A stretch of 64,000 nt of DNA from an uncultured Bacteroidales bacterium. GTDB lineage: Bacteria; Bacteroidota; Bacteroidia; Bacteroidales; UBA3824. Below the pieces are notes generated by a model. That model was given only the letters and a program-made list of their open reading frames with translations, ran no database searches and had not been told where the DNA came from. Both the position numbers and the translations under genes were made by a program. The stretch spans positions 1 to 64,000 of the forward strand of contig CAJOJG010000005.1 of NCBI GenBank assembly GCA_905234655.1, read 5' to 3'. Positions 49,027 to 59,415 of the stretch are shown here, one piece after another. How positions within the stretch are numbered: the stretch's first letter is position 1; every line of letters starts with the position of its first letter.

Positions 49027-50090
49027 TTACTTAAATAATGCGTCCATTGAAACGGTCTGCATAAAACTGCCGCTGTATTCGTTGTATGCGAGGCCGTATG
49101 TCGTGATTAAAACCGGGTGTATCACCGTGCGGCGGTTGAGTTTTTCGGCGAGCGCAATTTCGCGGTGCGCCAATTTGCGCTCATACGCCGAATCCACCGC
49201 AAAGTCGCCGCCGTAAAACTTCATCTCGCACATATTCACGACGTTGTCCTTGCGGTTGATGAGCAAGTCGATTTGCGTGCCTTCGATTTCGTCGTCGCCG
49301 CGCAACGCCCATGCCGACTGCGTGGTGCTTACCCCGGCTATGCCCAACGCAACTTTTATTTGTTGGATGTGCGCAAGGCAGACTTCCTCGAAGGCAAATC
49401 CGCGCCAACTTGCCACCGAAGGCGTCGAGTGCGAGCGCATCCAAAAATCAGGGTTCATCTTGTCGCATTCCGCCACCCATTTGAGGTAAAAAAGGCAAAA
49501 TTGGTCGGTGAGTTTGTAGTATTCGGTGCGCCTGTCGAGTCCAAAAGGCGCGTATTTCAAAATAAAATCGCTGGCTTCGAGTGCTTTGAGCATTTTTGAG
49601 GCGGCGCCGTTGTCGCTGATGCCGGTTTTTTTGATGATGTCCTGACGGCTGTACCCGCACCGCCGCCCGCTCAATACGTCCACGATGCGTTTCATATCTT
49701 CGGGGTTGCTGAATATCGCCGAAAAAAGCCTGCCGTATTCGTCGCGAAGTATTGCGTTGCGCGAAAAAAACATCTTGTCGATGTTTTGGACAAGGCTAAG
49801 GCCTTTCTTGAAATAATTGAGGTAATACGGTATGCCGCCGAGCATCATGTAACTCTGCACGATGTCGTAGCGCGACATCCGGACGTTGCGGCTCTTGAAA
49901 AATTCCTCACATTCGCCGAGCGTGAACGGCGAGAGTTTCACCTCGTAAGTTACCCTGCCGTAGTTTCATCGACGAGATATGTCTTGCCGACGCGCCGCCG
50001 CCCGTACACCACTACAAATTCCGCCCTTTTGCGGTTGTAGAGGTCTTCGAGTTCTTGCTGTTCCTGTTGCCTTCCTATTAATTCTGTCAT
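49027..50090 (-). pseudogene. DUF234-type ATP-binding protein, internally deleted
   Basis: N-terminus MTELIGRQQEQQELEDLYNRKRAEFVVVYGRRRVGKTYLVDET then stop; YGRVTYEVKLSPFTLGECEEFF resumes in another frame; Walker B region absent. Confidence 0.85.
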
Positions 50091-50100
50091 GGCGAATGTT

Positions 50101-50209
50101 GGTTTTATTTTGCTGCAAAGGTAACAATTTGTCTTGTTTCAGCAAAATAAAATCGGGTTTTATTTTGCTGCATTAACACTTTTATACCAACTTCCAGCAA
50201 AATAAAACC
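50101..50209. promoter_or_regulatory. Four alternating copies of TTTTATTTTGCTG/CAGCAAAATAAAA over the ATPase promoter
   Basis: GGTTTTATTTTGCTG 50101 and 50156; CAGCAAAATAAAA(T/CC) 50140 and 50195; minus-strand TACCTTTG between copies 1 and 2. Confidence 0.85.
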
Positions 50210-50424
50210 ATATTTTTGCTTAAAAATCATATTTAATCTTTTGATTATCAACAATTAATGCGAAATGTAAAAATAACGTAACGACTGTTAATTTCTGTTA
50301 ATTTTTCAACACTTTTTAACCAGATATTGACGATTTCTGCCATTAATGTTTTTTAAAGGTTGACAGATTGCGTGTAACTGACAAAATTCGTAATTTTGCC
50401 ACAAATTTAATCAATAATCCCAAT

Positions 50425-52206
50425 ATGCCCACCATCAACGACAGAAAAAATACATACCGCCAACGTGCCGAAGAGTTTGGCACAGAGGCCGAAAAATACC
50501 GGCGGCTCGTCCGCAACACCAACCTTGCGCGGGGCGTCTCGTTCCTCGGCGGCGCGGCGGTCGCAATCATAGCCGTCAATTATTCGCTCGCGGCGATGTG
50601 GGCGGCGATTGCCGTCGCGCTGGTGCTGTTCCTGTATTTTGTAAAGAAAAATTCACAATACGACGCTTTGCACATCTACAATGCGACGATGAGGCGAATC
50701 AACGCCGACGAACTCAACTCTCTGGAAACCAACAATTATTCCGCTTTCGACGAGGGCAAAGAGTTTGTTGACAGCACGCACAATTTTTCTTACGACCTGG
50801 ATATTTTCGGACGCAATTCCATTTTCCAAATTGTAAACCGCACTTGCACCGCCGGCGGCAAAAAAATCCTCGCCCAACGGTTTCAAAACCCGCTGACCGA
50901 CATCGACGAAATCAGACAGGCGCAGCGCGATTCGGCACTTTTCGCCGACGAAATCCAACTTCGCCATCAATTCCGCGCGTACGGCGAAATCAACGGCGGC
51001 ACTGACGGCCAAATTCCTGATTTTTCGGGCGTTGAATACCGTTTCACGTCCACGCCGCTGTGGAAAATCGCCGCCGCCACGCTCACCACAGCCACCGTCG
51101 CCGCCATCATGCTCGCCTGTATGGACGTTTGCAGCGGCTATGTCGGGCTTGCGCTGTATTTGGTGCAGATGATTGTGTTTGCCGTCAACAATTCCAAAAC
51201 CACGCAACTTGTCCAAATCCTCGGCAACGGCAGCAAGAATTTTGCAAAGTACGGCGAACTTTTCCACGTAATCGAGCAACTGAAATCGCACCCCGGGCGG
51301 TTCACCCAAATCGCCGGCGGACACATCGGCGACGCCCTGCGCCAACTTTCAAAAATCGCCGCCGCATACGAGCAACGCGCCAACTTGATGGTGATGATTT
51401 TTGGCGAGGGAATCATTTGCTACGACATCTGGAACAACGTCCGCTTCGAAAACTGGCTGCGCCGCTATTCCGCCGAAATCCCACAATGGTACTCGATGGC
51501 GCACGAATACGACTACCTGATGTCGCTCGCCAACCTGCGTTACAACCATCCCGAATGGGCTGAGCCACAGCCTGTTGAAGGCAGTTTCGTACTGAACGCC
51601 GCCGCCGCCGGCCATCCGCTCATCGACCCCGCAAAGATGGTCAGGAACGACATCAATTTTAGCGACTGCCCCTTCCTGACAATCCTCACGGGCGCCAACA
51701 TGGCCGGCAAAAGCACTTACCTGCGCACCATCGGCGTCAACCTCGTCCTTGCGCAAATAGGCGCGGTGGTGTGCGCCGAGAGGTTTGTTTTTAGCCCGAC
51801 GGCGATTATGACGAGCATACGCACGTCGGATTCCGTGCAGGACAACGAATCGTACTTCTTCGCCGAATTGAAACGCCTTCAGAAAATCGTCAGCCGCCTC
51901 GAACATGGCGAGACGCTTTTTATAATAGTTGACGAAATGCTGCGCGGCACCAACTCGAAGGACAAGCACGACGGCAGCCAGATGTTCATACAGAAGTTGC
52001 TGAAATTCAATTGTTACGGAATATTCGCCACCCACGACATCGACATCGGCAACCTTCGCGACACGTACCCAAAGAACGTCAACGCCAAGTGCTTTGAAAT
52101 CTCTTTCGAGGGCGACCGTCTCGTCTTCGACTACACTCTCAAAGACGGCATCTCGCAGAATCTCAACGCGTCGTACCTGATGCGGCAGATGGGGATAATA
52201 GGGTAA
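50425..52206 (+). CDS. MutS-family ATPase (non-canonical, membrane-spanning N-terminal region)
   Basis: LTGANMAGKSTYLRTIGVNLVLAQIGAVVCAERF..SIRTSDSVQDNESYFFAELKRLQKI..LFIIVDEMLRGTNSKDKHDGS. Confidence 0.9.
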   Translation: MPTINDRKNTYRQRAEEFGTEAEKYRRLVRNTNLARGVSFLGGAAVAIIAVNYSLAAMWAAIAVALVLFLYFVKKNSQYDALHIYNATMRRINADELNSLETNNYSAFDEGKEFVDSTHNFSYDLDIFGRNSIFQIVNRTCTAGGKKILAQRFQNPLTDIDEIRQAQRDSALFADEIQLRHQFRAYGEINGGTDGQIPDFSGVEYRFTSTPLWKIAAATLTTATVAAIMLACMDVCSGYVGLALYLVQMIVFAVNNSKTTQLVQILGNGSKNFAKYGELFHVIEQLKSHPGRFTQIAGGHIGDALRQLSKIAAAYEQRANLMVMIFGEGIICYDIWNNVRFENWLRRYSAEIPQWYSMAHEYDYLMSLANLRYNHPEWAEPQPVEGSFVLNAAAAGHPLIDPAKMVRNDINFSDCPFLTILTGANMAGKSTYLRTIGVNLVLAQIGAVVCAERFVFSPTAIMTSIRTSDSVQDNESYFFAELKRLQKIVSRLEHGETLFIIVDEMLRGTNSKDKHDGSQMFIQKLLKFNCYGIFATHDIDIGNLRDTYPKNVNAKCFEISFEGDRLVFDYTLKDGISQNLNASYLMRQMGIIG

Positions 52207-52229
52207 AAAGAAACACGGGATAATCGAAT

Positions 52230-52274
52230 AAAAAAATCCACGCCGAAAAAATAATTTTCAGCGTGGATTTTTTT
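52230..52274. terminator. Bidirectional terminator between convergent genes
   Basis: AAAAAATCCACGC...GCGTGGATTTTTTT. Confidence 0.85.
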
Positions 52275-52293
52275 ATAGTGAAATTCGGTCGGC

Positions 52294-53412
52294 TTAGAAC
52301 GAGAACTGGGCACGAACCTGAAGTGTGTTGTAGGTGTCGTGGTATTCGCCCTCGTGGGCTTGGGTGACACCGTAGTTAAGTTTCATGTTGAAGTGCTTGC
52401 TGAAGAAGTAGTTCAAGCCGATTGTGAGGTCGCTCTGATGGCCGCCAGTATGGAGGTCGAGGTAGTCGTAGCGAGCAAGGAGTTCAAGGTTCTTGGGCGA
52501 TGCGTTCTGGCAGAGGCCGGTAGCCTTGTTATAGTTCTGCTGGTCGCCAATGAGGAGATATGACACCTGTGCGAGGAAACCGCCGAGGTGGTAGCGGTCG
52601 CTGCTGCCGCCCGGCTTGTAACTTGCACCCTGGAAGTGGCTCTCGAACAAGAACTTCTGCTGGATGAAAATGATTTCAGCCTCGTAGCGCGAGTTGCCGT
52701 AAGGCTCAAAACCATCTTTGATGAGCGTCCTGCCTTCAGTAGTGAAGGTCTCAGGAACAACGCCTGAGAACGAGGCAGCGTCCTTGCTGCTTGTGAGCAT
52801 TGCGGAAAAACCGAAGTGGAGGACTGTGGCCTCGTCGATTACCGGGCGGGCAACAGCCTTGGCAGAATACACAACACCCTGGTCAAACTGGCCGTTGCCA
52901 TTGTCGATATTGCCGTTTGAATAGATGCCGCCATTGAAGTTGAAGTGGTCGGTGGTCAATAAGTACACGAGCCCCATCTTACGCGAGGGGCAAATGGCAT
53001 TGTCGACAGTCGCGTCGTCGATGAACTTGTACGCAAGTCCCAACGGCTTCATACCGAATCCCATGAACACGTTACCAAACTGGAGGTGGTGTGTCTTGTT
53101 GAAGTTGTACTTGACAAAAACGTCGCGGAACGAGATTGCCTTCTTGTCAAAACAGATTTCAACCTTGTAGTCCCAGTTTTCCAAGAACTTGCCGGCAACG
53201 CCAAGGCGTGTGTCGTTGACAGCGATGCCATTGTCAGGATGGCCAGCGTCAGGGTCGGTTCTATTGAAGTACGTACCGGCGTCGAAGTTTGTACGGCCAA
53301 TCAACTTGAGCGAGAACTGGTCGTTCTCTGGCACGATTGTGATTTGAGCCTGCGATTGGAGCGCGAAGGCAGCGAATGCCGTCGCCAACAATGCTTTGTT
53401 GAATAGTTTCAT
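52294..53412 (-). CDS. Porin (OprO/OprP-like)
   Basis: LIGRTNFDAGTYFNRTD..LGVAGKFLENWDYKVEICFDKKAISFRDVFVKYNFNKTHHLQFGNVFMGFGMKPLG. Confidence 0.75.
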   Translation of the reverse strand: MKLFNKALLATAFAAFALQSQAQITIVPENDQFSLKLIGRTNFDAGTYFNRTDPDAGHPDNGIAVNDTRLGVAGKFLENWDYKVEICFDKKAISFRDVFVKYNFNKTHHLQFGNVFMGFGMKPLGLAYKFIDDATVDNAICPSRKMGLVYLLTTDHFNFNGGIYSNGNIDNGNGQFDQGVVYSAKAVARPVIDEATVLHFGFSAMLTSSKDAASFSGVVPETFTTEGRTLIKDGFEPYGNSRYEAEIIFIQQKFLFESHFQGASYKPGGSSDRYHLGGFLAQVSYLLIGDQQNYNKATGLCQNASPKNLELLARYDYLDLHTGGHQSDLTIGLNYFFSKHFNMKLNYGVTQAHEGEYHDTYNTLQVRAQFSF

Positions 53413-53522
53413 TTTTTTTCTTTTATAAATTTAACTTAATTTCACGGTGCAAAGTTAAAAAATATTTTTCGGTTTGGTCAACTTTGGCACGTTAAATTTA
53501 AGCAAAGTGGCATTTTGCAACT

Positions 53523-54509
53523 TTATTTGAGGAAAAAACTGTACGCATGACCCGGTACGACGTCGAACATAATCTTATTGTCTTGAATCTTCAAATTCTT
53601 GATATTCTGGTCTTTGACCTTTACCTTGAAGCGGTTTGGCAACGCGCGGCTTATGGTAATCGGCTCGTCGAAAGTCGTCAATGGCGATGTCGCCTTACAG
53701 CCGACTACGACTGTGTACTTATTGCCGTCGCGTGTCTCGGTAATCGTCAACGCATCGCGCTCTATGATGTATTTAGTGACCTGTTCAAAATTGGCGGCCC
53801 AAAATTTCTGTGGGTTCTTAGTCACATAATCAAGGTGTTTTTCGAGTTCGGACGATTTGATGGGCGAATAGCCGCCGTCGTCGTCAATGGCGTGGATAAG
53901 GAACGTGCACCATCCCTTCCTCTCGTAGCCAATATCGACCCATTTGTTAAAATCCTCGGCGGAGTTTGTCTCGCTTTCAGCGCCAACGCCAATTGATGAT
54001 ATGTCGAACATGTCCGCTGGCGTGTAAGGCTCTATGTGCTTGCTGCAACAACGCGCCGAGAGGTAGTACTTGCTTGAGATCTCCTTATGGGCCGATGCGC
54101 AATAAGGATATACAAGCGTAATGCAATCGCTGCCAGTGTTGTGCTGGATTGTGCGCTTAGAGTCGCGGCACTCGCTCTCGAACTCTTCCGCGCTGAGTTC
54201 AGCCATATTCTTGTGGTTGACGGTGTGGGAAGTCACCTCATGGCCGTTTTTCACTGCGGATTTTAACTGTCGCCACTCGTCGGGCGTTACCTTATAGGTT
54301 ATGACGTTGAAGGAAGCCTTAACGCCATACTTGTCGAACAGCGGCAGTCCGACTGGAATTTGGTTTGGGGTCAGGTCGTCGAGCGAATATGTCACGACAC
54401 TTTCACTGAAACCGTGCCACGGCGCGACTGTGTAGCCCGCCGGGATTTGTGCCAAGGCGGTCGTTGCGGTTAAGATTGTAGCGGCAAGTAATGTAATTTC
54501 CGTTTTCAT
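53523..54509 (-). CDS. Polysaccharide deacetylase-family secreted protein
   Basis: VTYSLDDLTPNQIPVGLPLFDKYGVKASFNVI..NGHEVTSHTVNHKNMAELSAEEFESE. Confidence 0.8.
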   Translation of the reverse strand: MKTEITLLAATILTATTALAQIPAGYTVAPWHGFSESVVTYSLDDLTPNQIPVGLPLFDKYGVKASFNVITYKVTPDEWRQLKSAVKNGHEVTSHTVNHKNMAELSAEEFESECRDSKRTIQHNTGSDCITLVYPYCASAHKEISSKYYLSARCCSKHIEPYTPADMFDISSIGVGAESETNSAEDFNKWVDIGYERKGWCTFLIHAIDDDGGYSPIKSSELEKHLDYVTKNPQKFWAANFEQVTKYIIERDALTITETRDGNKYTVVVGCKATSPLTTFDEPITISRALPNRFKVKVKDQNIKNLKIQDNKIMFDVVPGHAYSFFLK

Positions 54510-54530
54510 AATATATAGTTTTCGCTTCGC

Positions 54531-54586
54531 GGGAAATCTTACAAATTTATATAAAAATGTAGAGACGTTTCGCGGAACGTCTCTAC
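54531..54586. repeat. CGCTTCGCGGGAAATCTTACAAAT motif plus hairpin GTAGAGACG...CGTCTCTAC
   Basis: First part repeats the sequence near 28196; second is a perfect 9-bp-arm hairpin with internal TTTCGCGGAA. Confidence 0.8.
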
Positions 54587-54605
54587 AATGAATGAATATG
54601 GATTT

Positions 54606-56858
54606 TTATTCAGCAGGTGTTGTTGCCGGAGCCTCGGTCTGTGCCTTGTCGGTAAAGTCGAGCGCGGGAATCGGGTCGAGGCCGAAGCGCGAGAGTTTGC
54701 CGTTACAATAGAGCGCGAAGCCGATGATGGCGACGATAAGCACACACCAACAAATCTTCTTCCACAATGGATATTTCTTGTCGGCGAGCGGGTCGACACC
54801 CCTTACAACCGGGAATTTGGCGAGTTTGGTAAGTGTCGCGCCAAACGTGATGTTGACGAATGCGTGAGCGTTGACAGCCCAGCCGTTTGCGTTGAGGACG
54901 GGGGCGAGGTTGCGGCGGCGGAGTTTGAGGTACGCCAAGAGCATCGACGGGCCCGAGATGAGAAGGATGATTGCCAAAACTGCGAGAATCATGCCCCACC
55001 ATTCGAGTTTGAGGAATCCTGTCACTGCGCTTACAATCATGCTGCCGATGAATCCGAGGGCAAGACCTATCGCCGCAAAAATTCCACTGAACTTGGCGAT
55101 GTCAAACGGCTGTTTTGCGGGCGGCGGGGTTGCGGCGGCGGCATCTGCGGCGGCAGGCTGCGTGGTGATTTCGGCGGATTTTTCCGAAATTGCGGCAGCG
55201 CCCTTACTCGTCACGTCAGCATCCTTACTTGCGGCAAACTTCTCCACCTGTTCCTCGATGAACTTTGCAAATTTCTTGTACGGCGACCAGAATGCCTGGC
55301 GGATTGAAATCGGGTTTTCAATGACCTTAGTCACTGTAGCCTCCCAGTCGTTGCCCGCGCGGTCGTAGAACACACCGTTCTTTCCGACAGTGATGTTGTC
55401 GACGTCGCCGTCGGTAATCACTGCAGCAATCTGCATCTTCTGACCGAGTTTCTTGTTCTCGCAGTCGCAGTACGCAATGAACATCGCGCTCTGTGTCGCG
55501 GAGGCTGTGTGCTTGCCCATGTCGGCGACCTTAATGCACAGGTCACAACTGCGCTGGTCGATGAACAACGTACCAGCCTGGAACATCGCCTTGTCGCCGG
55601 TCTTGTACTGGTAATAGAAGTCGGTGAATGTCACGAAGTTGCGCAGGAATGTGAACAGGTCGCGGTAGAAGTGGGCGAGTTTGTTGACTTCCTGGATGCT
55701 CTCGGCGTTGTCCTTCTCGGCGAGGTCTTTTTCGACGAGGGCGAGGAGTTCGTCCTTCTTGTTGCCGCTGACGACCTCTGTGAGGAACCCGAAATCCGCG
55801 CCCTCGACCTTTGCGCCCTTCTTGTCGGCGAGCCACTTGTCGTATGCGTCAAACTTACCGGCGATGGAGTTCCACTCGGATTCTGTGATGGACTGCTTGC
55901 CGGCGAAGTCGACGTCCAGAATCAACGCCTTGAGCGCGTTGAACTTGCCTTCCCAAGCGGGGTTGACAGGCTCGTTGAGCGGCAGTTCGGCTTTTGTGTT
56001 TATCTTTGTGAGCGGATAAGCCTCGATTTCGGCGATTGCCTCGGTGAGGTTCTTCTCGGAGATTTTTGCAAGGCTGTCCTTGGAGATTTCGAGCGCAGGG
56101 GTGTTGGACTGATCCATCGCGGCGAGTTTGCAACGGATGTAATAGTCTGACACTTTGTCCTTTATGGCGTAGTAAGCGTCGCGGGCAGCTGTGGTCTTGT
56201 CGCCGTAAGGAATGAGCTTGGAGTCGTTGAGCGAGAGGTTTTTCCAGGCTGTGAAGGCTGCCGCCTCGGCGTAGAACTCCTCGACGAGTTCCTTAGTAAC
56301 GCCATCCGCGCCGCTGCGGTCGGTCGCCTTGCCAATGTTGGCGATTATGGCGGCGATTATCTTCTTCAAGTCCTCGTCGTCGCCTACTGTGGCCTCTGTG
56401 ATTACGCCGTCGCCGTTGAACTTAGTGTCGGCAAAGATTTTGACGCTGTCGGCGGTCTCGGCGATGCCGAGTTCCTTGGCGTCCGGCTTCTTGAGGTTGG
56501 CAAGGATTTGGCTGGCAGAATTGAGGAGTTTTTTGCCCTCGTCGGTATCCTCGCGGATTGCCGAGAGGGGCAGGACAGCGGACTTCTCCGTCAGCGAGTC
56601 CATTGACTTGAGGACTTTCTTGAGCCATTCGATAGCGGCGGACACCTCGTTGACCTTTATATGGCCATCTCCGTCTGTGTCAAGGAGTTTGAGCGTGTCA
56701 GGGTCGATTTCCAACCCCGTCGTCGGACAACTGAGCACCGTCCACTGCTTTTGGTCGAGCTCCGGCAGGTGGGCAATGTCCTCGCCGGTCTCGATGCTTA
56801 CGCGGGTCACACCTCCGATTTTGGTGTAACGCCACGGGTAAGAGGATTTGTTTTCCAT
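54606..56858 (-). CDS. EF-hand-containing membrane protein of unknown function
   Basis: LLDTDGDGHIKVNEVSAAIEWL EF-hand loop; 3 hydrophobic C-terminal segments; Ala-rich linker. Confidence 0.7.
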   Translation of the reverse strand: MENKSSYPWRYTKIGGVTRVSIETGEDIAHLPELDQKQWTVLSCPTTGLEIDPDTLKLLDTDGDGHIKVNEVSAAIEWLKKVLKSMDSLTEKSAVLPLSAIREDTDEGKKLLNSASQILANLKKPDAKELGIAETADSVKIFADTKFNGDGVITEATVGDDEDLKKIIAAIIANIGKATDRSGADGVTKELVEEFYAEAAAFTAWKNLSLNDSKLIPYGDKTTAARDAYYAIKDKVSDYYIRCKLAAMDQSNTPALEISKDSLAKISEKNLTEAIAEIEAYPLTKINTKAELPLNEPVNPAWEGKFNALKALILDVDFAGKQSITESEWNSIAGKFDAYDKWLADKKGAKVEGADFGFLTEVVSGNKKDELLALVEKDLAEKDNAESIQEVNKLAHFYRDLFTFLRNFVTFTDFYYQYKTGDKAMFQAGTLFIDQRSCDLCIKVADMGKHTASATQSAMFIAYCDCENKKLGQKMQIAAVITDGDVDNITVGKNGVFYDRAGNDWEATVTKVIENPISIRQAFWSPYKKFAKFIEEQVEKFAASKDADVTSKGAAAISEKSAEITTQPAAADAAAATPPPAKQPFDIAKFSGIFAAIGLALGFIGSMIVSAVTGFLKLEWWGMILAVLAIILLISGPSMLLAYLKLRRRNLAPVLNANGWAVNAHAFVNITFGATLTKLAKFPVVRGVDPLADKKYPLWKKICWCVLIVAIIGFALYCNGKLSRFGLDPIPALDFTDKAQTEAPATTPAE

Positions 56859-57033
56859 GTTATTTTGATGATTTATTATGACTAATCTAATGGCAAATTT
56901 ACCCATTAAAACTCAAACCGCAAAATATTTTTGCACATCCGCCCGAATCTACATCAAAATTTCTACGAAAAAACTTTGAAATATGAGAAAAAAACATAAA
57001 ATTTACGCAGAATTTCAAGCAACACATCGCCAA

Positions 57034-59313
57034 ATGATTAAACGATTGATAATAATGGCATTGGCACTGCTCGTGGCGTTAATGCCCGGCAGCCTTTCCG
57101 CGCAAAAGAACTGCAAAAACGTCTCGGGCGCGGACATATTGGCAATGCCCGACAACAAAACAAAATTCGACGCCCTCAACTCCTTCATACGCTCACAGTC
57201 CAACCCCGACACACTCGAAACATACATCAACGCCCAATACATCCTCGCCCAAAAACTCGGCGACAAGCGCAAGGTGATGCTAACCCTGATGAACCGTGGA
57301 TACGCATTCGGGCGTACATACGAATACGACAAGGCGGTCAGCGCATACGAGGACGCGCTGACATACGCCAAAGAAATAAAAGACACCCTGAACATCGCCA
57401 ACTGCTATAAAGAAATGGCGAAACTCCTGACCCGCACTAACGAATACGACAGGGCATCGGAATATTTTAACCGTGCGCTACACGGCTACGTCGACATAGG
57501 CGACACGGCAAAGATAACCGACGTATACCGGAACATGGGAAAGCAGTGCATCGACTTCCACCTTTATAAGACCGCACGGTCATACATCGACAACGCGTTC
57601 AGGCTCGACTCCGCCTCCGGCAACTCCAAGGCTCTTGTTCTCGACTTTTATCATACAGGCATGTCCGACTACAAACAGTACCTCGACCTCGACTCCATCG
57701 ACATGCTTTTCTCTGGAATCCAAAACACAAGACAGGCGGTCTCCATCGTCACAAAATTCGACGAAAAACGTATGCTCCAGGGGTGCTATGAACAGCTAAT
57801 GCTCATGTATATCAGCACGTTCACAACCAATCGCCCCGAACTTGTAAAAAAAGCAAAGGACTCCGCCCACTATTATTATAAGTTGACAAGCGCGCTCCGA
57901 GACCAGCTTAACCCGATGGGCGACCATATCGTCTTGGAAATCACGGACGCCAACTTCCACACAATGGACGGTAAATACAACGAGGCGATACAATTATTGG
58001 GCGACATCGAGGAAAAATTCCGGCAGGGCGGCACGAGATACATGCGCTACCGCTCGTTACTCTACAGGTCGATGATATGGACACTACGGCAGGCGGGCGA
58101 CTATAAAGGCGCAGTCGAATACGCCGAGAAGTTCAAGGCGGAAGAAGAAGCCACATACAGCCGCGAGTTTGCATTGAGATCCATAAAAGCGTCCGCCGAA
58201 ACCGAATACAGCGAACTCATACGCAAACGTGAAAAGAAAGAACACGAGCAGGAACTTGAACAGCAGGAACAGATAAAGCGGCAGCGCATGACCACAATGT
58301 TCTACATGCTCGGCACGATACTCGCCATAGTGTTCATCGTGATTATCCTAAGGAACCTCGCTGAAAAACGCCGCAACAACGAACTCCTCGCCCAGCAGAA
58401 GGCAGAAATCCTGAAGAAAAACAACGAGCTCCAAGTCCAAAACCGAAAAATCGTCGCCCAAAGGGACGAAATCATGGAACAGCGCGACGAAATCGAGGCA
58501 CAACGAACCCAACTTTCGGAAGCAAACTCGCGCATCACAGCCTCCATCCGTTACGCCCAACGAATCCAGACCGCCTCCGTGCCGTCCAACGACATGATGC
58601 AAAAGATATTCGGCAACTGCATGGTATACTGGCGGCCGCTCAACATAGTCTCCGGCGACTTCTTCTGGGCTACCCAAGCCGGGAAATACAAACTCCTGAC
58701 CGCCGCCGACTGCACAGGCCACGGAGTGCCGGGTGCATTCATGAGTATGCTCGGCGTCTCGACCCTCAACGACATCGCCGCGCAGCGCGACATAGAGAAC
58801 GAAGGCGCGTCCGCCGCCGAAATCCTTGAAGAACTCCGTGACAAAATAATCGCCGCGCTCCGGCAGTCCGGCCCCCAGCGGGAGACTGCCGACGGCATCG
58901 ACATGGCGTTCTGCATAATCGACACCGAAAAGATGGAACTCCAATTCGCCGGCGCCAACCGCCCGCTGTGGCTCGTCAGAAGCGGCGAACTATTTGAGTA
59001 CAGGCCCGACAAGATGCCCGTCGGCTACCACGCCACAAAATCTTCACCTTTCACTAACCACACAATCGCCATCCAACTTGGCGACGTGATATACCTCGGC
59101 TCGGACGGACTCTCAGACCAGTTCGGCGGCCCGGACGCGAAGAACAAGTTCGGACCCAAACGCCTGCGCGAACTCCTCGCCTCCATCGCCCAAATGCCCT
59201 TCGACGAGCAGCAAGCGACCATCGAAAAGACCTTCGACGAATGGCGGCACAAAGCCGACGGAACCATAGAGCCACAACTCGACGACCAAATCCTAATAGG
59301 AATCAGGATTTGA
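57034..59313 (+). CDS. TPR / transmembrane / coiled coil / SpoIIE-type PP2C phosphatase
   Basis: TPR-like N-terminus, TM segment, NNELQVQNRKIVAQRDEIMEQRDEIEAQR, then YWRPLNIVSGDFFWATQ..TAADCTGHGVPGAFMSMLG..GSDGLSDQFGG. Confidence 0.9.
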   Translation: MIKRLIIMALALLVALMPGSLSAQKNCKNVSGADILAMPDNKTKFDALNSFIRSQSNPDTLETYINAQYILAQKLGDKRKVMLTLMNRGYAFGRTYEYDKAVSAYEDALTYAKEIKDTLNIANCYKEMAKLLTRTNEYDRASEYFNRALHGYVDIGDTAKITDVYRNMGKQCIDFHLYKTARSYIDNAFRLDSASGNSKALVLDFYHTGMSDYKQYLDLDSIDMLFSGIQNTRQAVSIVTKFDEKRMLQGCYEQLMLMYISTFTTNRPELVKKAKDSAHYYYKLTSALRDQLNPMGDHIVLEITDANFHTMDGKYNEAIQLLGDIEEKFRQGGTRYMRYRSLLYRSMIWTLRQAGDYKGAVEYAEKFKAEEEATYSREFALRSIKASAETEYSELIRKREKKEHEQELEQQEQIKRQRMTTMFYMLGTILAIVFIVIILRNLAEKRRNNELLAQQKAEILKKNNELQVQNRKIVAQRDEIMEQRDEIEAQRTQLSEANSRITASIRYAQRIQTASVPSNDMMQKIFGNCMVYWRPLNIVSGDFFWATQAGKYKLLTAADCTGHGVPGAFMSMLGVSTLNDIAAQRDIENEGASAAEILEELRDKIIAALRQSGPQRETADGIDMAFCIIDTEKMELQFAGANRPLWLVRSGELFEYRPDKMPVGYHATKSSPFTNHTIAIQLGDVIYLGSDGLSDQFGGPDAKNKFGPKRLRELLASIAQMPFDEQQATIEKTFDEWRHKADGTIEPQLDDQILIGIRI

Positions 59314-59415
59314 CGTTATTTTCATAAATATTGTTAATCATCTAATAACGTATTGTTTTTTGCGTTAATTTTGCAAACATACAAATTAAACTAACAGCGT
59401 TATTAGACAACTAAG

